Made by a program: the position numbers and the translations under genes. Positions 19,359 through 31,900 of a DNA stretch of 64,000 bases are shown piece after piece. The DNA lies in the NCBI GenBank assembly GCA_013368375.1, contig JAACJP010000066.1, forward strand, positions 1 through 64,000, read 5' to 3'. Each line of letters opens with the position of its first letter. Positions within the stretch are counted from its first letter, which is position 1. The DNA comes from Tricholomella constricta (lineage: Eukaryota; Basidiomycota; Agaricomycetes; Agaricales; Lyophyllaceae). The notes under the pieces are model-generated. The model was not told the DNA's origin, did not search any database, and saw only the letters and a program-made list of their open reading frames with translations.

Positions 19359-21645
19359 TCAGTCATCCGAGTCCTCCTCATTGTCACCCAGGATAAATGC
19401 GTCGGAAATTTCGGCAAAATGGGCGGCGGAGTAGGGGCCCTGCGGTTCTGTGTCCGAATCCGTTCCGCTTTCTGGGTCCGTTTCCATATCCGTGTCCACG
19501 TCCCGTTCTACATCCGTTTTGGGTTCCACATCTGCATTGCTTTCCGTGTCCGTGTCACTTTCCTTGCTGAGTGAGCGTCCGTGCCCATCGTTGTCCCCTT
19601 CGTCACCGCTTACCTGGTTGTCAATGTCCATTTGGTCGTTGAAAGCAGATTCTGCTGCAGCTGCCGGATCGGGTTCAATTGTGAAATCAAACTCGGAATC
19701 CGCTTCACCAGGGGCCGCTACCGGGTTCTGTGGGATGGTGAAGTCGAACTCCGAATCCGCTTCAGCAGGGGCCGCCGCCGGGTCGGACGGGATGCTGAAG
19801 CCGAACTCTGAATCCGCTTCAGCCGGGGCCGCTGCCAGGTTCTGTGGGATGGTGAAGTCGAACTCCGAATCCGCTTCAGCAGGGGCCGCCGACGGGTCGG
19901 ACGGGATGCTGAAGTCGAACTCTGAATCCGCTTCAGCCGGGGCCGCCGCCGGGTCGGGTCGAAGATTGAAGTCGAAGTTTGAATCCGCTTCATCCGCTTC
20001 ATTTGGGGCTGCAGTAACACCATTACTGGTAGACATTGTGTGCGTGGCAGGGGACAGTGAAAAATCAAAGTCTGGCGCCGCCTCGCTTGGAGTGTGGCGA
20101 ATGCGACCCCCCCACGGAAGTGAAAGTATAACGTCCGGAATGGGCTTGCTTGCAAATTGAGGAGCGGGGTTAAGTCCGGCCGACGGAATGGAAAAATCGA
20201 AATCCGAACCCGCTGCATTTCCGGCTAGAGTGGCAGGGGCAGCACCGGGGAACGGAATGGAGAAGTCGAACGCTGCATCCGCCACACTTGGAGTGTGTGC
20301 AGGAGGGACGGTCTTTGAGGACGCTGCGTTACTTGCTGCGCACGGCGTGAGGGCGGGTGTGGGATGGCGCGGGGTCTTCATCCCGGCTGAGGTCGTGGCC
20401 GGCAGATCAACATCCATCCGGTCAGCTCTCGGCAAATCCTTGCGTTGATTCTTGCGAGTCTTCCGTGGATGCTGAGTGGTGGTGGGCTGGTTTGGTGGTG
20501 GCCAGGTGAGGCCTTGGCGGTCTGATGGAATATGGGGAGGCGCAGCGACCTGGAATACGAGGGGAGGAGGGCTTGGAGTGGGTGGACGGTATGACGGGAC
20601 ACCAAGCCAGTCCGGGAATTGCTTCGGATCAAGCTCTGGAGGGGTCTCATTATCTTCAGCCAGCTCTTCAAACCTCGGCCTCCTGGTCACCCGCATCGAC
20701 TCGGCTTCTGACCATTCACCCGTCAGAGTTCCGATGGACAGATCCTGGTCATAATCGGAGTAAATGCCTCCATCAATCGCAGGCAGGAAGGCTGCAATGG
20801 CCTCCGCCCGAGATAATCGAACCGGAGGGGTCCGGCCATATAAATCCAGATCCGGCTTGCCGCCGCTCGAACCCGGCTTTCCGCTGCTCGAACCCGGCTT
20901 TCCAGTGCTCGAACCCGGCTTTCCGCCGCTCGAACCCGGCGATCCCGACGTTCCGTTTCCTTCTGCGACATGCTTCTCCTTCAGCGCACCAATTAAGTGA
21001 AGTCGATGGAAGCCGGCGGTGAGACGAAGGTCCTGTTGTCGGCGGGTCTGGAACGTGGTGTGGGCACCTTGGGTTTGAAGGCGAATGTCCAGTAAGGAGT
21101 TCGCGGTTGCGGGTGCAGCTGCAGGGACGGACAACCTGCCGGCAACTGGGGCCTGGGTCCGATGCACTTGTAATGCATTTGCAATACTCTCGCTACCCAG
21201 GAGCGGACTATCCATAAGGTTTGTAAGGTCTGTCCACCAATCACACACGTATCGCTCAACCCGAGCGGAAGGATGTCCTGTGGGGAATCCGATGTCTAAA
21301 ATGGCACGAATCTCCGGGGACAAAAGCCGATGGTGGGTCCATATTGGACGGTGAAAGAGGTTCGCGGTTAAGATTCGGATGAGGGGAGGGATGTCGCATG
21401 CATGTGTAAGTACCGCGGCTGCACCGATGTGTGACAGCACAAAGTCCTAGATAACAAATGAGTGAAGGTAGACACGGATTGCGGAAATGCTTACCAATTC
21501 GGCCGAGATGTTTTCCACAGCCATTGATTTCATATCACTAGGCAGATCAGGTTTTGCAATGAAGCTGGCAAATGCACAGCGGAGGCGAGATTCCACATAG
21601 TCCCAGCTGTAAGTTAAGGGGTGTTGTCGGGTACAGTCCGGCCAT
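19359..21645 (-). pseudogene. KDZ-linked SDFDF-repeat protein (K2 copy), frameshifted at the start
   Basis: Homologue of the K1 gene at 3816-6302. ATG at 21645-21643, intron 21447-21494 (GTAAGC...CTAG), main exon 21446-19359 encoding about 695 residues. The globular N-terminal part is conserved. The repeat region here is a run of EADSEFDFSIPSDPAAAPA-type units, then an acidic tail ending NEEDSDD. Compared with K1, exon 1 lacks 41 bp after LQLG, which puts the spliced start out of frame, so this copy is probably broken unless another start is used. A short Gly/Ser/Lys-rich repeat (SSGKPGSS) sits near residue 190. Function unknown. Confidence 0.72.
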
Positions 21646-21863
21646 GAGTGTTGGTTGAGAAAGATGAGATCAGATAACGGAAGTAATGACTTCTGTCACG
21701 GCCGTGACATGTCATTGATGCCATATTTAGTTGCACGGATCCGGATTCAAGTTTGCTCCAATCCGTGATCGGACAATCATTCCATGATTTGCTCCCGGAA
21801 GTTCATCCCATGCATAAGTCGGAGTGAGCAGAGGTTCATGCCCATAGCAGTAATCATTCATGA

Positions 21864-24800
21864 CTAGGTAGAGGATACGTAGGTTGAATTAATTTTAAGG
21901 AAGGCTTGATCTGCCCTCGCAGCCAGAAGCTCATAGGCAGCGACCTTCCGTGCAGCGTATGCAGCGGGCCCGGCTTCCGTGCTCATTCCACGCTCCCTCC
22001 ACATGTTTGACTGATGACAGAGGTATCTTACAGTCCAATCCATCTCATACCCCAGCAGTCGAAACTCTTCTCGCCAACGCTGCCGTTGTGCACGTGCCCG
22101 TAAAAAGTGAACCCGGTTGACTGAGTAGAATTTCAGAAACATGTAGACGGGTTAACGGAATACATACACTCGACGACTGCCCTCGGGTTATCTGCGGGAA
22201 GGTCATTGACCCGCCAAATCCATGACAGACGTTGGGTCGATGCACCAGCAAGATTCGGATCCCGGATTGCTGTACTGCTGTGCAGATCCTGCGGCTCTAA
22301 GACCTTGTACATTTGCAATACTTCCCGGTCGGCACCAAGGGCCACTAAAGCAGCCCGACATCTCCGGTACGAGCGGCCGAGTGCAGCGATTTTGTTGTTT
22401 GTGATTGCCAAAGTTCCGCGGACCCGGGTCCGGACCACTTTCCGTGGCGCAACCCGGAGCACTTGAGAATACAAGAATGACTTCTCGGCGATGAGCTCCC
22501 TAAGGGTATTGAGAAGTTCCTCAGCCTGGGATATGCGGAGGACAACCTCAAGTTTGGCTGCGGGTGATTCTGTGTCCCGGGTGGAGGACGGCAATGGAAT
22601 GGTAATCTTCAGGCAGAACATTGGGATAAGCCGGTGTTTCCGGGACGTCATTCCGTGTGACCGGGTCGGGGGCCTCGTCCGGATTGTCGAGGTTGTCAAA
22701 GGCGCCCATGTCTAATGCATCAAGGGTGTCTACGGCGGCATGCCCAGTGTAGCCGGCACGCGACTGCAGAGTGGTAAGCACGAGTAACTGCCCATTCAGG
22801 GTGCCTCTGTCAACCTCAATCGATGTGCGGTCCTCCGGCCGAGGATCCATGGAAAGCCGCTTAACCCGGTCCTGGATGTCAATCCTCAAACACAATAAAT
22901 TCAGTGCTTTCACTACCGGGCATCTTATGAACTTACTGCGAGATTTCCAAATCCAAAGCGAGCTGAATCCATTCCTCATCCACCGTTGAGACGTTGTGTG
23001 AACGGGTAGATCGCTGCCCGACGGTCACTTCCGTGGTCCGGGCCCGGAGAATGTCCATTCTTGTAATGTCGTCCAGCCGGCAATCCTCCGCAGCCTTGAT
23101 GTCAGCCTCCCATCCCGCGGTGGCTGCCGGATCCATTGTGCCGACCAATTCATCGTAATATGTTTCGGTCGCATCCCGCATTTCAGTGGCCCGGGTGAAG
23201 CGTTTGCACAGGGCGGCCGCTAGGACAATCCGGATTCCACCGGGTTAAACGGATTCGGGTTGTGCGGGATCAGGAAAGGCCACTCACGCATGTCCAGGAG
23301 CTTTTTCCAGTTAGAATCATTCATGTGGTCATCCAATATTTCCGCCCGGTGCGCTAATGTTGCTGTCCGGGTCATTGGAGATACTGTGTTCAGAACAGAC
23401 CATAAGCTTTCCAGTATTTCTCCGGCCACAATTGCGGCCCCGGGAATGAAGGAAGAAGCATAGCGGAAAAAACAAGCATCCTTGTGTCCGTGGACATGCA
23501 TGAGACCTATAGCACGTTCAATTAGCAACCCGGGCGGTAGCTTGTCTCCAATCCGGGCCATGAGGTGAATGATATACTGGCAGACTATGTCGTAAATGAA
23601 GAGGACAAGCAGAATGGGTCCCATATTGGTGGTTTTCAATGCCTGAAGGAACGCCCAGTCGGTCACGGCTTGCTTTTCACCGGCATCCATGTTAGTCACA
23701 CTGTTCGGGGCAAAGCACCCGTGGCGGGCACAGGCAATCACAACAATTCCGGTGACATCGCATGCCTTTGAGGTGAGCAACACTTGTTCTACGGCCCGAA
23801 ATTGGTTCTCGCAGGGTGCCTTCTATTTATGTGAATGAGCAGCGAGAACAAACAATGATGCGCAAAGCCTGCCGATGCAGTCCGGGTTCCGGATTCCAGG
23901 TTCCGGAACGAATTCCAGCACAGATTCCGGGTTCCGGAATGCATTCCAGCACAGACTTCGGGAACGGGAACAGCAGACAGATGAACATACAGTCGGCTTT
24001 TCCACCGCATTCGCCAAAAACTCCTTATAATCCGCATCCTTTGCCATCATGCCACCACCCTCCGACAACCAGACATCCGGCGCCGGATTCTTGTGGCGCA
24101 CATGGTCGGCCTTGAAATTCCCGTCGGCTACAAAGTTCCGCATATACACTTTCCTGCGTGGCGGGTTCAAACAAACAGTCCCGGAACGAATGGAATGCTT
24201 ACTTGTTTGGATCGGAGGCCCAGTCCGGAGGGAGATTGACACCGGGTTGTGGACAGGTAGGACAGAAAATAGCAAGCTCTCCCAGGGCCGGATTCATCGG
24301 GTCCGTTTTCCCGTGCCCGTAGCCGGCCCATTTGATTTTTTTCAACCATCGCCAGCATCGGGAAAGCCGTCGCAATTCCCGGTAGAAGTTATCAACATCC
24401 CCCGGGTTGCCAGTGAGTGAGGTAACTCGGCCGAGCTTTTGCCAGTACTGAAAGGCCGAGGCTTTGCATTCCAGATTGGCAAGCCGATAGTCATCCAGTA
24501 CCGCCGTCGTAAAGAGAGTCCGATACCGGTCAAAGCTTGTTGGGACGAGCCGGGAATGGATTAAATCCATCGGAGTAGAACCCGGCGTACATTTACAATA
24601 CACCAAGGGGATGTAGTGGACACCGTTGACGTGTACGACACGGACATAACTGTTGTTCATCCCGTCGTGCTGCGGTAGTGCATGATCTACGGGTTCCATG
24701 ACGGCTTCTTCTGCGGCTTCATTTGCACGGCCATCGTCATCGGGTTCCGGGCCATAGAAGTCTCCCGTGTTATCATCGTCCTCGTCAAGGATGTCGGTAA

Positions 24801-25644
24801 CCCGGAAGTTGAGTCCGGTGCCGTTCAAGGGATCGGAAACGGATCCAGGCAAGTCCCGGTTGTCAGATGCACATGGACTCTGGTCATCGGCATCGGATTC
24901 ATCTACCATCACTGGTTTACCACGATCCTTATCCTTTTCCTCCTCATGCCGATCTAATTGCTGCCGTTGGAACAAGAGGCTTGCACACAACGGCTCACTG
25001 GAGCAATGTGGGACAAGAATGTATGCACCAACCTCCCAGAGACTGGCACGACGGAAGAAAGTACCTGTCCAATGCTCGATCCGATGCAATGGATTATCGG
25101 AATGGCTCCGGCGCATACAGCCACGGCATAGCAACCTTGGTGCAATGCAATCAAGGCAGCGCCATTCACCTTTGAAGGCATTGGGGCACATTGGACAGGG
25201 TGTTACTGGACTTTTCACTTCCCTGGCCAGCAGTCCTTCCAAAAGTTGTGGTGCATGGTTGACAAATTCCATGATGTAGTCATGCTGCCTCTGAGTGGAA
25301 TAATTAAGACCCATGGAGAGAGGGTCATACTTGTCACGTACTTTACGTTGCCTGGTGGCATTGACCTGATCAACCGAATCATCTGGATAGTCTTGACCAT
25401 CAATATATGGAGCAGTGCCATGTGCACTGTCATTATTGAGAAGGTCAGTGACTTCTACAGCATCACTGACTGGGAAGGTATCTGGAACGGGCTCGGGTGT
25501 CATCCATCGGAAAGGAACTTGGGTTGTCTGGATGTGGTGGCCTGTTTGAGTGGTTCGGTCTTCGATGACCTCCTCGACAATGTCAAAGTTGTCATCCTCA
25601 TGGAATTCATCGACGTCGAGTCTTCTTTTCTTACTCCTGCGCAT
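21864..25644 (-). pseudogene. KDZ transposase with CxC2 cysteine cluster (K2), one frameshift
   Basis: Six exons fit: 25644-24203, 24153-23991, 23822-23288, 23219-22937, 22884-22168 and 22120-21864, with introns of 47-168 bp. The N-terminus has a basic nuclear-type stretch (MRRSKKRRLD) and the CxC2-like cluster (CPMCPNAFKGEWRCLDC, CRGCMRRSHSDNPLHRIEHW). The core has NFVADGNF, CARHGCFAPNSV, IYDIVCQY and HVHGHKDACFFRYASSF...GEILESLWS, followed by the Arg/helix-rich tail also found in K1. KDZ transposases are RNase H-fold enzymes that move large fungal elements. At about 22604-22611 two bases are missing relative to K1 (PNVLPE then DYHS instead of RITI), which breaks exon 5. Otherwise every junction keeps frame, so the loss looks recent. 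Confidence 0.88.
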
Positions 25645-25919
25645 TGTAGTGGAGAGAACAAAACAAAATGGGGGGCATTTATCATTGACATCCACCCACA
25701 TGGTGTTCGACATTCACCGCATGGTGTACTGCCTGGAGGCATGAGGCGGATTGGTCTGCTGCTGTAGTTGTTGCCCTATTTGGGAAGTCATTTACCAAAT
25801 GCGGCAAAAGTCGAGACATCACGGATCACGGGTCCATGCAATGAGTCTTCAGCGGTCGGAATGTTCCGTGACTCAGGGAGTTGTTAGTTGATTTCCCCCC
25901 ATTTTTGCACGCTCATCCC
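25645..25919. promoter_or_regulatory. Divergent intergenic region between transposase and basic-repeat gene
   Basis: 275 bp separate the ATGs of two divergent genes, so it should hold both promoters. No clear TATA box was identified. Confidence 0.5.
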
Positions 25920-28900
25920 ATGTCAGATGCAGGAGAAACAGGTCATCCGCAAGCCTCGGCAGTACACCCGGCCGATGTTCCGTCCACGGTGCAATCCAAT
26001 CCGGCTGATGCTCTTCCCGCAACGGAAAAAACCAAGAGTCGGCCGGTCTACCCCGAAGATGAGCGGAAAGTGCTGAACAGGTATCGTCATGAATACCGGC
26101 AAGAAAAAACCCGCGAAGGCAGGGCCTCTGTGATGAGGACCAAGATACTTCCTGCCCTGTTTAACTTTAGACAGAGTAAGGGTATTACACATAATGCCGC
26201 TTCATCCGAACAGGAGGTTCGGGTCAGTCTTCTGGACATATGAACTCCGATAAATTCTCTGACCAAAGGAACAGAAGCTGGGCCAATATGTTACCAACAA
26301 TTGGCGTCCCTACACAAGGGCAAACAAATCCGGTGGCACTATAAATATCACTCTGCGGGATGTTGTACAATGGACAATGGCCGACGAAATCAATGAGGAG
26401 TTGGAGAACATCCTCCGTGCCATGGAGGATGGTAAAGCTTTCGAGCAGTACAACAAGGCAGTCTCTCGTGTTATGCAGGCCTTGACAGCGGAAAAGCGTG
26501 CGCAACTCGAAACCCAGGCCAGGGAGTGGAGTTCAGCGGGTCTTCCATCTGAGGAGCAACGTCGGTACGTCGAGCACACTTACAACCCGATCCCGAGCCC
26601 GAGCCCGAGCCCGATCCCCGACCCGTTCCGGGGTCGGGTCTCGACCCGGACCCGGACCCGGACCCGACACCGGGTTGGTTTCCCGAACCAGCACTCATAC
26701 ACTTTTTAGGATTGCGGCCAAACGTGGTATTCAAAAGGTTCGGGACGTGGACCTGCAACGTTGGCGGGAGATGGGAATGCTGTCGCTGACATTCGTTGTA
26801 TTTACTGGGGATGACGGAAAGTTTATTCTGCGGTGGTAAGTGTTTTTTCTTGATGCACAAGCCCGGCCGTGAATTATATGCACAGCCACGATCAAATTGC
26901 GGAACATATGGGTGCAGTCAGTCCACGATTTGGCGACATCTACAAAGGACAAGTTCACGACATCAAGAGGAAGCTCATGGACTACGTAGTGTCACTAAAG
27001 GAGTCCATGGCCCCACACTCCCTCAAGACACTGCCAACAGCAACGCAGCAACGACCGGATTTACAAATCCGACTCACAGATTCCGGATTCCCGATCCTAC
27101 CCGAGCTTCCCGGGGAAGGCGTCGAGCAAACCAAGAAACAGTTGGAGGCTGTGGTGCGGACTTTTCTGAACCAGCATTACAGTATGTTTCCAGAAGTATA
27201 TGAGAAGAAAGGATCTCATACATACCTCACAGAGTTGGCCTCCGGATATCTACGGACTCAGACCCCGTTCGTGTTAGGGCAACCTCAGAGCAGAGCTTAG
27301 TCGTACTGGCAGAGGGGAATCCAATGTTATATTAGGTACGATAAAGAGAGCGTAAGTAAACCTACCTGGCAGAGGGGAATCCAATGAGAATAGAGTAAAG
27401 GATTCCCCCATGTCAGGAGGACGACTATATACGAGTATGATACGTGAGGGCCGGCTCTCTGGGGTGTATGGCACGTAATTGATAACGGGTGGGCAGCGGC
27501 GCGTGTATGTACACGTTCCCGACGCTGTCCGATCCTCATGGCTCAGGGTGCGGGCACGAGGTCGGGCGACCGACGTCGGGATGTCGGGCGTCGGAATCGG
27601 GATGTCGGGCATCGGGATCGGGCGCACGCTGGAAGGGGAGGTAGCGACAGGAATGTATAAATATGTACACCGACGCTTGGGTCTGAGCGTCGGGGTCGGG
27701 GGCGCGATCGGTCGGGAGCGATCGCACGTGTCGGGGGGCCGTCGGTGAGCGTCGGAGGGCGTGAACGGGCGTTCCCCTAACATCACCCCCCCTTTTGAAT
27801 CGCAACGACTCGGTGCGGGGTAGCGGTGGCGAAGACGGCCGGGGATAACGTGAATATGCCACGAATGTGGCGGGCAGCGTCAGGGTTGTCGCGGTGGAAC
27901 TTGCGTACCAGATCAGGGGCAGCGACATTTTTGCGAGGTTCCCATGAAGCTTCTTCGTAACCGTAGCCTTTCCACAGGACTTTGTACTGTAGTTTCTTGC
28001 GGAAGGTTCAGCTATCGAGGATCTTTTCAACTTCGTAATGGGGTTCGTCGTCGATTATGTCGGGGGGAGGAGGGGGATCGGACCGACGACCTTCAATCGG
28101 ATCAGTGACAGCGGGGATGAGCTTCACGACGTGGAAGACTGGGTGGATGCGCTTCATGGACTGAGGCAACAGGAGGCGATATGCGAGTGGGCCGACTCGC
28201 CTTTGCACGACAAAAGGGCCAAGGTAGCGATGCGACAATTTCTTAGACGGTCGGGTCGTAGAGATGTCGGTCGCGTCCAAGTACACCTTGTCGCCAGGCT
28301 GGTAGTCGGGCGTTGGGGCGTGTCGCTGGTTATAATACCGCTCCATGTCGTCTTTGGCCTTCGAAAGCGCCGCCTTGGCTTCTTCCTGTGCTTCCTTCAT
28401 GCGCTCCACGAACTCGTCGGCCGACTCGTTCTTGGAGGCGCCCCGACGCGGCTCAAAGCCCATGCGTGGATGCCGACCAGTGTCAAGTAGGAAAGGGGTC
28501 TGCTGCGTCGCCGAATGTACATGGTTGTTGTAACTGAATTCGGCGTCGGGCAGGAGATCCTCCCAGTCGTTCTGGCGCTCATTGCAGAAGACCCGCAAGA
28601 ACTGTTCCAGCTCCTGATTGACGCGCTCAGTCTGTCCGTCGGTCTGCGGGTGGTACGCCGTCGAGGCCGACAGCTTGATACCCAGGAGTCTGTACAGTTC
28701 GCGCGTGAACTCGGCGACGAACTGTGGACCTCGGTCAGAGACGAATGCGTCGGGAAGGCCGTGCAGCTTCCAGACATGGCGACGGTAGAGGTTCGCGGCT
28801 CCCAAGGCCGAACAGGTCGTGTGCGACGCGATGAAATGCGCGCGCTTTCCGACCGAATCCACGACGTTCATGATCGCGTCGTGGCCGTTGGACTCGGGGA

Positions 28901-31900
28901 GTTCGGTGATGAAGTCCACCGATACGACATTCCATCGTCCTTCAGGGATAGGGAGCGGCTGCAGCTGTCCGACAGGGAGTTGGCGTTGTGGCTTCGTGTG
29001 CAGGCACATGTCGCAGGTGCGGGTGTAGGACCCAATGAAACGTGACACCTGGGGCCACCAGTAGTTACGTGACACCAATTCAAGCGTCTTCCAGCGACCG
29101 GGGTGACCGGCGATCTTGGAGTCGTGGTGCTGCTCCACAATGCGTCGGCGGAGGTCTGGGACGTTCGGGACGTAGATCCGTCCGCGAAACGTGAGCAGAC
29201 CGCCTTCCTCTCCCCACTCGCCGAAGCGTAGGGAGCGACCGGCGATCTTGGATGCCTTGACCAGTTGCGCCGCTTTCGCGACCGCATCCTCCTGTGCTCC
29301 GTCGCGATTGCCTTTGCGAATCGCTTTCAGCACGTCGTCCTCTTCTCCGACCAATACAAGACCTTCAGTCGCGCGAACGGCGAAGAACTCGGGTTTGAGC
29401 AGTACAATGTCGGCGTTGTCAGCACTTCCGTCACCGTGGTCGGAGCGACGCGATAGCGCATCGGGTTTGCCCATGCTACGGCCAGGACGGTGGTGGAGGG
29501 CGAAGTCGAAGTTGGCGAGGTAGAGCGACCATCGGGCTTGCCGCCGATTGAGTTTCTTCGCAGTGAGGAAGTACTCGAGGTTCTTGTGGTCGGTCCAGAT
29601 CTCCACTTTGTGCTTGGCGCCTTCTACAAAGTGTCGCCACTCCTCCAGAGACCGGATGATCGCCAGCATCTCCTTGTCATGGATCTCGTAGTTCCGCTCG
29701 ATGGCGTTCAAGCTCTTTGAGTAGAACGCGACGGGGTGCCATTTGCCGTCAGACGGCGACTCTTGTGACAGGACCGCGCCCGTTGCGAAGTCGGACGAAT
29801 CGGCTTCGATGCGGTACGGTCGGTCGTCGTCGGGGAACACGAGCACTGGTCGCGATGTGATCGCAGACTTCAGGAGACCAAAGGCCAACTGCTCCGACTC
29901 TCCCCATCGCCAGGTGACATCCTTGCCTGTCAGATCGAACAGGGGTCGGGCATGATGCGAGAAGTCCTGGATGAACCGTCGGTAGAAGTTGGTGAAGCCT
30001 AGGAACGCTTGCACTTCCTTCTCGTTCTTCGGTGCAGGCCATTCCAACACTCCAGCGACTTTAACCGGGTCCATCTCCGCTTGCCCTTGCGAAATGATCA
30101 GCCCAAGATACTCGATCTTGGTCTGCTCGAATTCGCATTTCTCGGGCTTTAAGAACAACTGATGTTCGCGGAGTCGGTCCAGTACTAGTCGCGCGACCCG
30201 ACGGTGTTCCTCTAGAGTCTTGGTATAAATCAAGATGTCATCGAGGTACACGCAAACAACACCTTCGGCGATCAGATCGCGGAAGATATCATTCATCATG
30301 GTCTGAAATGTGGCGGGGCTGTTCGTGAGGCCGAAGAACATGACGAGCGGCTCAAAGAGACCGCGGTTCGTCCGAAACGCTGCCTTCCACTCGTCGCCGT
30401 CCTTGATCCAAACGTTGTTGTACCCCCATCGGACGTCCAACTTGGTGAAGTACCGCGCGCCACGAAGGTTATTCACCAGTTCGCTAATGAGGGGCAGCGG
30501 GTATCGGTTCTTCACCGTGAGCGCGTTGAGCGTCCGATAATCCTGAACCAGTCGGAGCGACCCGTCCTTCTTCTTGATGAAGAAGACCGGCGACGCCATG
30601 GGCGACTTGGACGGTCGGATGCGACCCGTCTCGAGGTTTTCTTTGAGGAACGCGTCGAGTTCGACCTGTTCCGCCGGTGACAGCGGGTAGACCTTCGTGC
30701 CGGTCGGCGACGCGCCCGGCTCCAGTTCGATGGCATGGTCCCATTGCTTGCGCTCAGGGAGCTCATCGAATGTGACTTTGGAGAAGACATCTTCAAAGTC
30801 GTGGAGGTGGGTCGGTACGGCGTCGCGGAACGTTTTAGGCACAGAGTTAGCAGCGTGCGCTTCCGCAAGTCGCTGCGATGTCGTTTGGCTGGCCCGAATA
30901 TGCTCGGCGGTCGGAGTCGGGTGGATCGCGGTCGCGAAGATGCGATCGCCGTTCAGGAAGGTTTCCACCAGGAAGTCGTCGGACTCTGGGTCGGGTTCCT
31001 CCAGGATCGGAGTGTAGGGGAGGAACTCCTCATCATCAGAGTCGTCCTCAACATACGGGTTGGTCGGGGCTCGCAGGTCGGGCTCAGTCATCGGGATACC
31101 ATCGGCTCGACAGGCGCGGATCGCTGCGCGCACTTTGGTGCGTGCGCGTCGATCGGCTTTGACCTCGTCTTTGCAGGTGTCGCACTGCGTCGGGCAGCGA
31201 CTCATCTTCACCTCCTTGGTCTCCCAGTTGATCTCAGGGTTGTGGTTTTTAAGCCAGGTGAACCCGAGGATCATGTCGTGCTTGCCTAGCTGGGTGACCC
31301 CGAAGACGGCTCGTTCGGTATGACCATTGTATCGCAAGACAGCTTCTACGATGCAAGAGACCGAACCGCCTTCGTTGAGGGTGCCGTCTACATTGTAAAC
31401 CGGGGATGGCCGACTAAGCACCTTGGTCGTGAGCTTGTGTTTCTCGACGAAAGCGACATTGAGAAAGTTGCCGGTCGCTCCGCTGTCCACTAGGGCAGTG
31501 ACGGCATGCGACTCCTGGGTGTCGGTGGTCTCCAGTTCAACGTTGAGCCACAGGGATCTGGGGCAGGGGGGGGCAGCGGCGATGAAGCGACTAGGAAGTC
31601 GCTTTTCCCAGCGGGGTAGACCACGACGCGACGGGGCGATCGGCTTTGCGACTGCGATCGGTGTCGTCGGGTCGGAGGGGTTTTGTACGTCTTTGTCGGT
31701 CAGTTCACTCGTCGGAATAGCAGCAATATTAGGTGTATTGGCGTATTCTACGGATAACGGAGCGAACCGATTACGACTAGACAACGGGGGCGTACGTTCC
31801 ACCCGTTGTGCGATTAAAAACCCTCCTCGGCGTCGGGGGCGGTCGCGTCGGCCGACGATGGAGTCTGGTCGGCGGGGACTGCGTCTTTGCAAGCTAGATG

